This document shows, one piece after another, positions 20,886 through 30,177 of a DNA stretch of 64,000 bases. A program made the position numbers and the translations under genes. The notes beneath the pieces are model-generated. The model was not told where the DNA came from. It made no database searches and saw only the letters and a list, made by a program, of their open reading frames with translations. Numbering within the stretch: the stretch's first letter is position 1; every line of letters starts with the position of its first letter. This DNA comes from an uncultured Nitrosomonadales bacterium (GTDB lineage: Bacteria > Pseudomonadota > Gammaproteobacteria > Burkholderiales > Gallionellaceae): the NCBI GenBank assembly GCA_903861075.1, contig CAIOSY010000037.1:1-64000 (forward strand), given 5' to 3'.

Positions 20886-20937
20886 ACTCCAAATTGGGAA
20901 AGTCTTTATGAATATTAAAACGGGAATTGTAAATGAC

Positions 20938-21981
20938 TTATCCTGAGAAGGTGTCCTTATTCATTGCCTTACTTCTGGCTTCTGACGTGTCGATCAGATT
21001 GCCTCTGACCAAATTGGTCAGGCATTGATCCAGTGTTTGCATACCTGATGCTTGACCTGTTTGAATAGCAGAATACATTTGCGGTACTTTGGCTTCGCGG
21101 ATTAAATTACGTATCGCAGGTGTACAAATCATTATTTCATGCGCTGCAATACGTCCAGTGCCATCGCGCGTCTTGAGGAGAGTTTGTGAAATGACTGCTC
21201 GTAGTGACTCCGACAACATTGCCCTGACCATTTCTTTTTCATCGGCCGGAAATACATCGATAATTCGGTCTATTGTTTTGGCAGCGGAGCTGGTGTGCAG
21301 CGTGCCGAAGACCAGGTGACCTGTTTCTGCCGCTGTCATCGCCAAACGGATGGTTTCCAGGTCACGCATTTCGCCGACGAGGATGACGTCCGGATCCTCA
21401 CGTAGTGCAGATCTTAAGGCGTTATTGAAGGATAGGGTGTCTCGTCCCACTTCACGCTGGTTAATTAAGCACTTTTTTGACTCGTGAACAAACTCGATCG
21501 GGTCTTCCACCGTCAAAATGTGCCCTTGTTCTTTTTCGTTGATGTAATTAACCATCGCCGCCAGTGTCGTGGACTTACCAGAACCCGTAGGTCCGGTGAC
21601 TAGCACAAGACCGCGCGGGTAACTGGCTATATCGGTAAAAATTTTCGGTGCATTTAAATCCTCCAGGCTTAATACTTTGGAGGGAATAGTACGGAGTACG
21701 GCTGCCGCGCCACGTTGTTGGATGAAAGCGTTAACGCGAAAACGTGCCAGATTGGGTATCTCAAAGGAGAAATCGACTTCTTTGTTTTCTTCGTAGTATT
21801 TGCGCTGTGCGTCATTCATGATGTCATATATCATGGCGTGCACTTCTTTGTGTTCCATTGCGGGTAAATTCACGCGGCGCATATCACCATGTACGCGAAT
21901 TATTGGCGGCAATCCGGCAGATAGATGTAGATCAGACGCCTTGTTCTTGACGCCAAAGGCAAGCAATTCTGTGATATCCAT
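20938..21981 (-). CDS. pilT: twitching motility ATPase PilT
   Basis: MDITELLAFGVKNKASDLHLSAGLPP, VTGPTGSGKSTTLAAMV, DPDVILVGEMRDLETIRLAMTAAETGHLVFGTLHT. Confidence 0.97.
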   Translation of the reverse strand: MDITELLAFGVKNKASDLHLSAGLPPIIRVHGDMRRVNLPAMEHKEVHAMIYDIMNDAQRKYYEENKEVDFSFEIPNLARFRVNAFIQQRGAAAVLRTIPSKVLSLEDLNAPKIFTDIASYPRGLVLVTGPTGSGKSTTLAAMVNYINEKEQGHILTVEDPIEFVHESKKCLINQREVGRDTLSFNNALRSALREDPDVILVGEMRDLETIRLAMTAAETGHLVFGTLHTSSAAKTIDRIIDVFPADEKEMVRAMLSESLRAVISQTLLKTRDGTGRIAAHEIMICTPAIRNLIREAKVPQMYSAIQTGQASGMQTLDQCLTNLVRGNLIDTSEARSKAMNKDTFSG

Positions 21982-22043
21982 TATAATGCTCCTGGAATAG
22001 AGGGCTGTTAGCAGCAGAGTCTTACAAAAACGTATAGGGGATT

Positions 22044-22739
22044 ATGAGTACAATCGCGTCTAACTTGCAAGCGGTACGAGCCGAGATTACTTCTTCCGCT
22101 GCTTTAGCGGGTCGCCCCGATGATGCGGTTCACTTGCTGGCGGTCAGCAAAACTTTTCCGGCCAGTCAATTGCGGGAAGCTTATCAAGCCGGACAAATCA
22201 GCTTCGCTGAGAGTTATCTGCAGGAAGCATTGAATAAAATTTCCGATACCGCTGATTTGCCTATTGAATGGCATTTTATTGGGCCTGTACAAAGTAATAA
22301 AACCCGCCTGATCGCAGAACATTTCGACTGGGTTCACAGCGTCGATAGGCTGAAAATTGCCGAGCGTCTTTCAGCGCAGCGCCCAGCTTGTTTTCCCGGG
22401 TTGCAATTATGCGTACAGGTTAATATCAGCGGGGAAGCGACAAAAAGTGGCGTTTCCCCATGTGAAGTAAGTGAATTAGCGCATGCCATCGTTAAGTTGC
22501 CTAATATAACCTTACGTGGACTGATGGCTGTTCCCGCGCCCAGCGATGAGATGCCGGTTCAGCGAGCGGCTTTTCAAAGAGTACGTCAGTTGTATGATCA
22601 GCTCAACCGTGAGGGTTTGAAATTAGATACATTGTCTATGGGGATGTCGCATGATTTTCGCGCTGCCATCGCTGAGGGTGCAACCATGGTGCGTGTCGGC
22701 TCTGCCATTTTTGGCAATCGAATTTACAATAAAGGATAG
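22044..22739 (+). CDS. yggS: YggS-family PLP homeostasis protein
   Basis: LLAVSKTFPA, WHFIGPVQSNKTR, LSMGMSHDFRAAIAEGATMVRVGSAIFG. Confidence 0.96.
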   Translation: MSTIASNLQAVRAEITSSAALAGRPDDAVHLLAVSKTFPASQLREAYQAGQISFAESYLQEALNKISDTADLPIEWHFIGPVQSNKTRLIAEHFDWVHSVDRLKIAERLSAQRPACFPGLQLCVQVNISGEATKSGVSPCEVSELAHAIVKLPNITLRGLMAVPAPSDEMPVQRAAFQRVRQLYDQLNREGLKLDTLSMGMSHDFRAAIAEGATMVRVGSAIFGNRIYNKG

Positions 22740-23555
22740 ATGATGAATATTTGTTTTGTTGGCGGCGGAAATATGGCAACAGCATTGATTGGGGGTTTGT
22801 TAGGGCAGGGATTTTTAGCGTCGAATATCAGTGTGGTGGAAATCAATGCGGAAAATCGGCTGCGCCTGCAAAATGATTTTTCAGTGCATGCCGTCGAAAA
22901 TTTGGATGTAGGAATGGCGGGCAGCGACGTCATCGTATTAGCCGTTAAGCCGCAGCAGTTACGCGAAGTGGCGCTGCAGTTAGCCCCGCAACTTACCGGC
23001 CAATTACTGATTTCTATTGCGGCAGGTATTCGTGCGGTGGATTTAGCGCGCTGGGCGGATAGCCAGACAATAGTGCGGGCAATGCCGAATACGCCCGCGC
23101 TGGTTCAAAGTGGGATGACCGGTCTTTATGCGATGCCTGCGGTGAGCGCTGATCAGCGCGAAGCGGCTCAGACGATTTTGGCAGCGGTAGGACAAATACT
23201 TTGGTTGCAGGATGAAGCAATGCTGGATGCGGTGACGGCCATTTCAGGAAGTGGGCCGGCGTATGTGTTTTATTTGATTGAAGCATTGCAGCAGGCGGCG
23301 GTTAGTTTAGGTTTTAATCATGAGGATGCACGACGCCTGAGTGTGGCAACTTTTTTGGGCGGTAGTAAGTTGGCAGATAAGAGTGCCGAAGATGTTGCCG
23401 TTTTGCGTGCCCGTGTGACCTCTAAAAATGGCACGACCGAACGCGCCTTGCTAAGCATGGCTGACAATAAGGTGGCTGAACATATCGGACAAGCAACACT
23501 TGCAGCACTGGCTCGTTCGCGTGAAATGGGTGTTGAGTTGGGACTAGCCGCATGA
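22740..23555 (+). CDS. proC: pyrroline-5-carboxylate reductase
   Basis: MNICFVGGGNMATALIGGLL, RAMPNTPALVQSGMTGLYA, SGSGPAYVFYLIEAL. Confidence 0.97.
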   Translation: MMNICFVGGGNMATALIGGLLGQGFLASNISVVEINAENRLRLQNDFSVHAVENLDVGMAGSDVIVLAVKPQQLREVALQLAPQLTGQLLISIAAGIRAVDLARWADSQTIVRAMPNTPALVQSGMTGLYAMPAVSADQREAAQTILAAVGQILWLQDEAMLDAVTAISGSGPAYVFYLIEALQQAAVSLGFNHEDARRLSVATFLGGSKLADKSAEDVAVLRARVTSKNGTTERALLSMADNKVAEHIGQATLAALARSREMGVELGLAA

Positions 23556-24118
23556 TCCAGGAGGCCGTGCTTTTCTTACTGGATGTGGTGCTGCAATCTT
23601 TTGCTGCGATATTGTTGCTGCGTTTTCATTTGCAGTGGCTGCGTGTTCCCATGCGTAATTCAATCGGCGAGTTTGTCATGGTTTTTACGGACTTTCTGGT
23701 GTTGCGCGCGCGTCGTTATATTCCTTCCGTGTGGGGTTTAGATAGTTCGAGCTTGCTCCTTGCCCTTTTTATCGAGATGATCTACCTGGGTTGCGTGATG
23801 TGGGTACAGGGTTATATAGGGCACTTTTTTCCATTGCCAGGATTGCTTTTGCTAGCGGCGGTCAAACTGTTCAAAATCAGTCTATATTTATTGATGGGGG
23901 CGGTATTTGCTCAGGCAATTTTGTCGTGGATTAATCCCCATACACCGGTTTCATCTGTTTTATCAGCCCTGACTTATCGTTTTTTACAGCCATTTCGCCG
24001 TATTGTACCTATGCTGGGTAATATCGATTTGTCTTCTATGGTGCTGCTCATCGTCTGTCAGTTGATTATGATCGTGCCGGTTGCTATGCTCGAACATATT
24101 GCGGAGAGGTTGTTTTAA
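23552..24118 (+). CDS. YggT-family membrane protein
   Basis: Two YggT-like repeats; LSWINPHTPVSSVLSALTYRFLQPFRRIVPMLGNIDLSSM. Confidence 0.92.
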   Translation: MIQEAVLFLLDVVLQSFAAILLLRFHLQWLRVPMRNSIGEFVMVFTDFLVLRARRYIPSVWGLDSSSLLLALFIEMIYLGCVMWVQGYIGHFFPLPGLLLLAAVKLFKISLYLLMGAVFAQAILSWINPHTPVSSVLSALTYRFLQPFRRIVPMLGNIDLSSMVLLIVCQLIMIVPVAMLEHIAERLF

Positions 24119-24402
24119 TGACGCAATGGCATCGTTGCACAGGGGAGGTTATTACCTTAACTTTGCATGTGCAACCGGGTGCGAAACGTAGTGAAATTTG
24201 CGGTTTACATGGTGAGGCACTCAAACTTAAACTGGCCGCTCCTCCTATAGAAGGGCGTGCCAACGAAGCGCTGCTAAAATATATTGCCGGATTGTTTGAT
24301 GTGCCGACGCGTCAGGTCGAGCTCAAGCAGGGGGCGCAATCGCGTCACAAAGTTGTGGCGATTATTGGCAGTTGTGTTGATCCTGATAGTTTGTTGAAAT
24401 AA
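24118..24402 (+). CDS. DUF167/YggU-family protein
   Basis: VQPGAKRSEICGLHGEALKLKLAAPPIEGRANEALL. Confidence 0.93.
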   Translation: MTQWHRCTGEVITLTLHVQPGAKRSEICGLHGEALKLKLAAPPIEGRANEALLKYIAGLFDVPTRQVELKQGAQSRHKVVAIIGSCVDPDSLLK

Positions 24403-24429
24403 AAAAGGCGACCCGAGGTCGCCTTTTTT
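24401..24429. terminator. bidirectional Rho-independent terminator between convergent genes
   Basis: AAAAAAGGCGAC-ccgag-GTCGCCTTTTTT. Confidence 0.92.
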
Positions 24430-24446
24430 ACATACGGTGCAACTGT

Positions 24447-25175
24447 TTAGTGATGCGCGTGTGCGTGCTCGTGATCTGCTGCGGCAGCAGGTGCTGGCAG
24501 TTTACTCATTTTGACGGGATCTGTTTCACCGTTGATGTTGATGATGTTCAGTTGGCCTGCACCCTGTTTCATGTCGTCGGCGAAATCGTAAACTGCGCCT
24601 ACTACGACCAAATGACCTTCCTTGATTTGTTCAGCCCATTCCTTTTGTGCTGCTGCGACCTGATTATTTACGTTGGCTTTCACCCCTTCGATATCCGGCG
24701 TAACTTTACCGATTGTTTCCAATTCCTTCTGGATCGGTGCTTCTAATTTCGCTTTATCTGCATCGCTCGCGGCCGCTGCTGCAATCGCGCCGCATTTTGA
24801 ATGGCCGATGAAAATCAGCAAGGATGACGCCAAATGGTTAACGCCGTATTGTACGGAACCCTTGGCTGTGGCCAACTGATTACCAATGTTGCGGATCATG
24901 AACAGGTCGCCTTCAGGCGTTCTGTCCAGCATGTTGGTGTGTACGCGTGAGTCGGAACATGTTACGACCGTTGCACGTGGGTGCTGACCCTTAGCCAATT
25001 CTTTAAAGAAGTCGCTGCTGTGTGCCGTTACATAGGCAGCCTGGTCAGCTTTGATTTCCTTGATGATAGATTGAGCCGTTGCCGCATCGCCATTCACATG
25101 ATCGTGTGCCAGCGCTGCCAGTGGCGTTGCGAATATAGCGGCTACCAAGATGGCAGCAAAACGTTTTTTAAACAT
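24447..25175 (-). CDS. periplasmic beta-class carbonic anhydrase with His-rich C-terminal tail
   Basis: Signal peptide ending ALAHDH; zinc-site motifs CSDSR and GHSKCGA; tail ADHEHAHAHH. Confidence 0.92.
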   Translation of the reverse strand: MFKKRFAAILVAAIFATPLAALAHDHVNGDAATAQSIIKEIKADQAAYVTAHSSDFFKELAKGQHPRATVVTCSDSRVHTNMLDRTPEGDLFMIRNIGNQLATAKGSVQYGVNHLASSLLIFIGHSKCGAIAAAAASDADKAKLEAPIQKELETIGKVTPDIEGVKANVNNQVAAAQKEWAEQIKEGHLVVVGAVYDFADDMKQGAGQLNIININGETDPVKMSKLPAPAAAADHEHAHAHH

Positions 25176-25273
25176 ATTTTTTCCCTGAGTTTATTTAATT
25201 ATAATTTTGAGTTTGAAGCGAGAAACAAGGTCAAGCGTAATCATTATACAAACCTGCGCGGCTTGCATCAACC

Positions 25274-26728
25274 TTACATCAGAATAACATCGTACTGCTC
25301 TTGGTTATATTGGTTTTCTACCAGCATGGAGATTGGTTTTCCGATGAAATCGGATAGTCCTGCTAAAGATTGTGATTCTTCTTCCAAAAATAAATCGATG
25401 ACTTGTTGTGAGGCAAGGATGCGATATTCAGCGGCATCAAACTGGCGCGCTTCCCGGACAATTTCACGTAAAATATCGTAACAAATCGTCTGTGCGGTCT
25501 TAACTTCACCGCGTCCTTTGCAGGTGGGGCAGGGTTCGCAAAGCACATGAGCGAGACTTTCACGGGTGCGTTTACGGGTCATTTCAACCAGGCCTAGCGG
25601 CGAAAAGTTATTTACGCTAATTCGGGTATGATCGCGTGCCAGCGCTTTTTTAAATTCCTCCAGTACAGTATCTTTGTGTTGCTGGTTATCCATGTCGATG
25701 AAGTCACAGATAATGATCCCGCCCAGATTTCGCAAACGCAACTGCCTTGCAATGACTTGTGTGGCCTCCAGGTTGGTTTTGAAAATGGTGTCATCAAAAT
25801 TGCGCACGCCGACAAAACCGCCGGTATTGACATCGACCGTGGTCATGGCTTCTGTTTGATCAATGATCAGATAACCCCCCGATTTCAAATCGACGCGTTT
25901 GGATAAAGCCCGCTCGATCTCCTCTTCGATGTTATACATGTCGAATAACGGGCGTACCCCGGGATAATGCTCTAATAAAACCGCAGCATCGACATTGTAA
26001 CTCTCAGAAAATTCGAGCATTTTTTTGCAACTGGTGCGTGAATCGACCAAAATCCGGGTGGTGTCCTGGCTGACGAAATCACGCAATACGCGCAAGCTGA
26101 TATCTAATTCCTGGTAGAGCAACTGAGGGGCGCAGGCGGTTTTGGCGGTGGCTTGCAAATTGTTCCAGAGCTTGTCGAGATAGGCAATGTCGTTGGCAAA
26201 ATCGGCGTCATTTTTAGCTTCTGTCACCGTGCGAATAATATATCCGCCCTGATGCTCCGTGGGTAAGCAGGCCTGAAGCTTGGTGCGCAAGGAATCCCGC
26301 TGTTCACTTCCTTCTATACGTTGAGATACGCCGATGCGCGACTCTTGAGGAAGAAAGACCAGTAATCGTCCTGCAAAACTCAATTGTGTCGTTAGTCTTG
26401 CTCCCTTGGTGCCTATGGGTTCTTTAATGACTTGTACGAGTAAATTTTGTCCTTCGAAAAGGATGCGTTCGATAGGGCGGGCGATCTCGCCATTGTTGCT
26501 GTTTTCCCAGATGTCCGCCACATGCAGGAAGGCCGAACGTTCCAGACCTATGTCGATAAAAGCCGATTGCATGCCGGGGAGAACGCGTTTGATTCGACCT
26601 AAATAAACATTACCGGCAATGCCTTTATTACTGCCACGTTCAATGTGCAACTCCTGCACGACCCCTAGTTGCATGATTGCTACGCGCGTTTCTTGTGGTG
26701 TTACGTTAATCAGTATTTCTTCGCTCAT
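25274..26728 (-). CDS. rng: ribonuclease G
   Basis: MSEEILINVTPQETRVAIMQLGVVQELHIERGSNKGIAGNVYLGRIKRVLPGMQSAFIDIG, CPTCKGRG. Confidence 0.96.
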   Translation of the reverse strand: MSEEILINVTPQETRVAIMQLGVVQELHIERGSNKGIAGNVYLGRIKRVLPGMQSAFIDIGLERSAFLHVADIWENSNNGEIARPIERILFEGQNLLVQVIKEPIGTKGARLTTQLSFAGRLLVFLPQESRIGVSQRIEGSEQRDSLRTKLQACLPTEHQGGYIIRTVTEAKNDADFANDIAYLDKLWNNLQATAKTACAPQLLYQELDISLRVLRDFVSQDTTRILVDSRTSCKKMLEFSESYNVDAAVLLEHYPGVRPLFDMYNIEEEIERALSKRVDLKSGGYLIIDQTEAMTTVDVNTGGFVGVRNFDDTIFKTNLEATQVIARQLRLRNLGGIIICDFIDMDNQQHKDTVLEEFKKALARDHTRISVNNFSPLGLVEMTRKRTRESLAHVLCEPCPTCKGRGEVKTAQTICYDILREIVREARQFDAAEYRILASQQVIDLFLEEESQSLAGLSDFIGKPISMLVENQYNQEQYDVILM

Positions 26729-26791
26729 GTGTTTTAAAGGGGTAGTAATCGAATTGTTGTGATAGCAACTTATGTTTAATTTAGACTTGAG

Positions 26792-27382
26792 CTAAGTAAA
26801 ACGCCGAAGTAGCTGGGCCGTTTCATAAAGCGGTAAACCCATGACGCCTGAATAACTGCCTGATATGTGTTCAATAAAGGCGGCTGCCCGGCCTTGTATC
26901 GCATAACCGCCGGCTTTGTCAGCATACTCATGGGATGAAACGTAACTTTGTATGGAATCGGCGCAAAGAGGACTAAAGCGTACCGTTGTCGTTGAGAGCA
27001 TGACCTCAATTTGGTTAGCTAAGATTACGGCGACACCGGTGATGACTTGATGTGTCCGGCCTGATAACGCATTGAGCATGGTGACAGCTTGTTCTGCATT
27101 TTGGGGTTTGCCGAAAATTTTACCGTCCAGTGTCACTGTTGTGTCGGCGGCTAATACCGGCAGCGTTGATAACTGACGAGATTTCATAATTTCAATGCCT
27201 GCCTGTGCTTTTTCTATGCACAGACGACGTACATAAACATCAGGTAATTCGTCAGGCACGGGTGTTTCATCGAGGTACAAATTTGCATCATCGCTGAACA
27301 GCGCATATGGAACGTCTATTTGTTTAAGTAACTCGCGACGACGAGGACTTTGGGAAGCAAGGTAAATGATTGGGAGGCGCAT
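26792..27382 (-). CDS. maf: Maf-family nucleotide pyrophosphatase
   Basis: IYLASQSPRRRELLKQI, LAADTTVTLDGKIFGKP, HISGSYSGVMGLPLYET. Confidence 0.95.
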   Translation of the reverse strand: MRLPIIYLASQSPRRRELLKQIDVPYALFSDDANLYLDETPVPDELPDVYVRRLCIEKAQAGIEIMKSRQLSTLPVLAADTTVTLDGKIFGKPQNAEQAVTMLNALSGRTHQVITGVAVILANQIEVMLSTTTVRFSPLCADSIQSYVSSHEYADKAGGYAIQGRAAAFIEHISGSYSGVMGLPLYETAQLLRRFT

Positions 27383-27399
27383 GATGTCGAAGGTTTTTT

Positions 27400-27870
27400 C
27401 TATTCCCGGTGATAGGGGTGGTTGTGCATCAAGCTGTGCGCACGATACAGTTGCTCGGCTAATAAAACACGCACAAAAGCATGGGGTAGGGTAAAGGCGG
27501 ATAAAGCCATCAGTTGTCCGGCGGTTTGCTTTACACTATCGTGCAATCCATCCGCACCGCCAATAATAAACGCCACATCATTCCCCTCATTCATCCAGTC
27601 TTTCATTTGGGATGCAAGCTGTTTTGTCGTCGGTGTCGCTCCGTGTTCGTCCAGGGCAATTTTTCGGCAATGAGCGGGCAGGGCGTGCAAAATGCGTTGT
27701 GCCTCTGCCTCCATGATTTGCAGGGTGGTTTTGCCTGTCGTTCGGGGTTCGGGTTTAATCTCTAAAAGTTCAATTTTAGACTCGCGTGGCATGCGTTTGG
27801 CATACTCGTTAAAACCCGTGGTTATCCAGTCGGGCATTTTGTGCCCGACGGTTACGATAATCAGTTTCAT
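27400..27870 (-). CDS. rlmH: 23S rRNA pseudouridine-1915 N3-methyltransferase
   Basis: IGGADGLHDSVK, LPHAFVRVLLAEQLYRAHSLMHNHPYHRE. Confidence 0.97.
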   Translation of the reverse strand: MKLIIVTVGHKMPDWITTGFNEYAKRMPRESKIELLEIKPEPRTTGKTTLQIMEAEAQRILHALPAHCRKIALDEHGATPTTKQLASQMKDWMNEGNDVAFIIGGADGLHDSVKQTAGQLMALSAFTLPHAFVRVLLAEQLYRAHSLMHNHPYHRE

Positions 27871-27890
27871 TGAGACAATGTGCCGGGAAG

Positions 27891-28256
27891 TTATTGCACG
27901 GGTAATTGGGCAAGCTTTGGGCGTGCAGCTTGTGCTTTACTCCACAATTCTTCCAGATTGTAATAGGTGCGAGTGGCAGGTTGCATGATGTGCACGAGCA
28001 CTTCACCCAAATCTACCAGGATCCACTCTCCGCTGTCTTCACCTTCGCGTCCGTAGACTTCTTCGCCTAGCTCTTTAAGTTTGACGACTACATTGTCCGC
28101 TAAGGCTTTCGTTTGTCGCGTGGAGGTTGCAGAGGCGATGACCATGCTATCAAACAACGAGCTAAGTTTGCTTGTGTCGATGACAGTGATATCGGTGGCT
28201 TTAACATCTTCAAGTGCGGAGACGATGGCTTTGATTTTTTCTTCAGGGTTTAGCAT
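27891..28256 (-). CDS. rsfS: ribosomal silencing factor RsfS
   Basis: SSLFDSMVIASATSTRQTKALADNV, EDSGEWILVDLGEVLVHIM. Confidence 0.96.
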   Translation of the reverse strand: MLNPEEKIKAIVSALEDVKATDITVIDTSKLSSLFDSMVIASATSTRQTKALADNVVVKLKELGEEVYGREGEDSGEWILVDLGEVLVHIMQPATRTYYNLEELWSKAQAARPKLAQLPVQ

Positions 28257-28903
28257 GGTGTGTATAAATTATGTTTATAAATGTAATGGGCGACAGTTGC
28301 CGGCAGTAAATAGCGTATGGTGCGTTTTTCAGCCACTCTGGTACGGATTAGGGTGGCGGATATTTCCAGTTTGGGTATGGCTAACTCAGCAATACCCCCA
28401 AAGGCGTGTTTGGATAAGTAGTCTACTGCGCACAAACGGTGTTGATAATGTGCGCGAAGTGCAGGTGTTGCGCTGTGTATGCGTTCTTCCAGTGTATAGC
28501 CTGGGCGATAGCCGACCACAATGTGTGCAAGCTCAAGTATCTGTTCCCACTCGTGCCAAGTGTGTAGTTGCAAAAAGGCATCGCCACCCATCAGCAGACA
28601 AAGCGGCTGTGAGACACCGATTTCGGCACGCAGTTCCCGTAGTGTATTCACGGTGTAGCATTTGTTGCTGCGCTTGACCTCCCTGTCATCCAAAATGAAA
28701 GCCGGTTGATCCGATATGGCGAGTTTCACCATCTCACTGCGATGCGCTGCCGAGACTTGAGGGGCATCCCGATGAGGCGGATTCCCCGTCGGAATAAACA
28801 GGATATGTTGCAATTGCGCGAGTTCAAGCATTTCCTCAGCCAGGCGCAAGTGACCATAGTGTATCGGGTCAAAGGTGCCGCCTAAGATGCCGATAGGTCT
28901 CAC
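28250..28903 (-). CDS. nadD: nicotinate-nucleotide adenylyltransferase (GTG start)
   Basis: RPIGILGGTFDPIHYGHLRLAEE, SATLIRTR. Confidence 0.96.
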   Translation of the reverse strand: MRPIGILGGTFDPIHYGHLRLAEEMLELAQLQHILFIPTGNPPHRDAPQVSAAHRSEMVKLAISDQPAFILDDREVKRSNKCYTVNTLRELRAEIGVSQPLCLLMGGDAFLQLHTWHEWEQILELAHIVVGYRPGYTLEERIHSATPALRAHYQHRLCAVDYLSKHAFGGIAELAIPKLEISATLIRTRVAEKRTIRYLLPATVAHYIYKHNLYTPC

Positions 28904-28905
28904 TT

Positions 28906-30162
28906 TTACAGCGCCAACCGTCGTAAGTCGGACAATACCTGTGCCAGATAAGCGGTGAAGCGTGCGGCGGCTGCACCATCAATGACGCGATGGTCGTACG
29001 AGACTGACAGGGGCAACATCAAGCGCGGTACAAATACACCGTCCTGATACACCGGCTTCATGCTGGAGCGTGATACGCCTAATATTGCGACTTCAGGTGC
29101 ATTGATGATAGGTGTAAATGCCGTGCCACCAATGCCGCCCAAACTGGAAATCGTAAAACAGCCACCTTGCATATCTGCTGCCGTAATTTTTTTCTCACGT
29201 GCCCGTGCCGAAATCTCACCTAGCTCGGTTGCCAGTTGTACCAGGCCTTTTTTATCTACGTCACGCAGAACCGGAACCACTAATCCGTCCGGTGTGTCGA
29301 CAGCAACGCCTATATGGATGTATTGCTTGTAAATCAGATTTTCACCATCCAGCGATGTATTGAATTTCGGAAATTTTTGCAGTGCGGCAGCAGCGGCTTT
29401 TAGCAGGAAAGCCAGCGGGGTGATCTTGATGTTTTGCTTTGCATATTCCGCACCCATTTGTTTGCGAAAAGCCTCCATGTCGGTGATGTCAGCTTCATCG
29501 AATTGCGTCACATGGGGTATCGTGACCCAGTTGCGATGCAGATTGGCACCGGAAATTTTTTGGATGCGAGACAGAGGGCGAGTTTCGATTGCACCATATT
29601 TGGCAAAATCGAATACCGGCATATCGAGTACCTGCAAGCCGTTACCACCCGTTGCCGCGCGGGGTTGTGCAAGCGCTGCCTTAACGAAGTTTTGCACGTC
29701 TTCTTTGGTCACGCGGCCCTTGTCACCGCTACCTTTGATTTGTGCAATATCAGCTCCTATTTCGCGTGCAAAGCGCCGGATGGCAGGACTCGCGTGCGCT
29801 TTGCCTGAAGAGACGACGGATTGCGCTGCTGGAGCGGCAGTTGCCGCCGGTGCCGGGGCCGTAACCGGCGCTGCGACTTCTGTTTCCACCTTTGTAAAAG
29901 GGGGGCTGGTGGGGATTTGTTCGCTGCACTCCATGACGAGAATGAGCGAGCCGCGCGATACTTTGTCGCCTATCTCGACGTGCAATTCTTTGACGACGCC
30001 GCAAAGCGGGGAGGGAACATCCATCGCTGCCTTATCTGTTTCGAGCGTCAGTAGCGTATCTTCCTCGTTGATTGTATCGCCAACTTTCACCATCAGTTCG
30101 ATGACGCTGACGCCCTTGTAGTCGCCGATATCCGGCACTAATACCTGTTTCATTTCTGCCAC
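28906..30162 (-). CDS. aceF: pyruvate dehydrogenase E2, dihydrolipoyl acetyltransferase
   Basis: Lipoyl motif ETDKAAMDVPSP; catalytic SVSYDHRVIDGAAAARF. Confidence 0.96.
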   Translation of the reverse strand: MAEMKQVLVPDIGDYKGVSVIELMVKVGDTINEEDTLLTLETDKAAMDVPSPLCGVVKELHVEIGDKVSRGSLILVMECSEQIPTSPPFTKVETEVAAPVTAPAPAATAAPAAQSVVSSGKAHASPAIRRFAREIGADIAQIKGSGDKGRVTKEDVQNFVKAALAQPRAATGGNGLQVLDMPVFDFAKYGAIETRPLSRIQKISGANLHRNWVTIPHVTQFDEADITDMEAFRKQMGAEYAKQNIKITPLAFLLKAAAAALQKFPKFNTSLDGENLIYKQYIHIGVAVDTPDGLVVPVLRDVDKKGLVQLATELGEISARAREKKITAADMQGGCFTISSLGGIGGTAFTPIINAPEVAILGVSRSSMKPVYQDGVFVPRLMLPLSVSYDHRVIDGAAAARFTAYLAQVLSDLRRLAL

Positions 30163-30177
30163 GTGTCTCTCCTAACC

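Noticed and set aside
29360-30121. 253-aa + strand ORF antisense to aceF
   Set aside because: Fully overlaps a well-supported aceF; composition reflects the opposite-strand codon pattern; no recognisable domain
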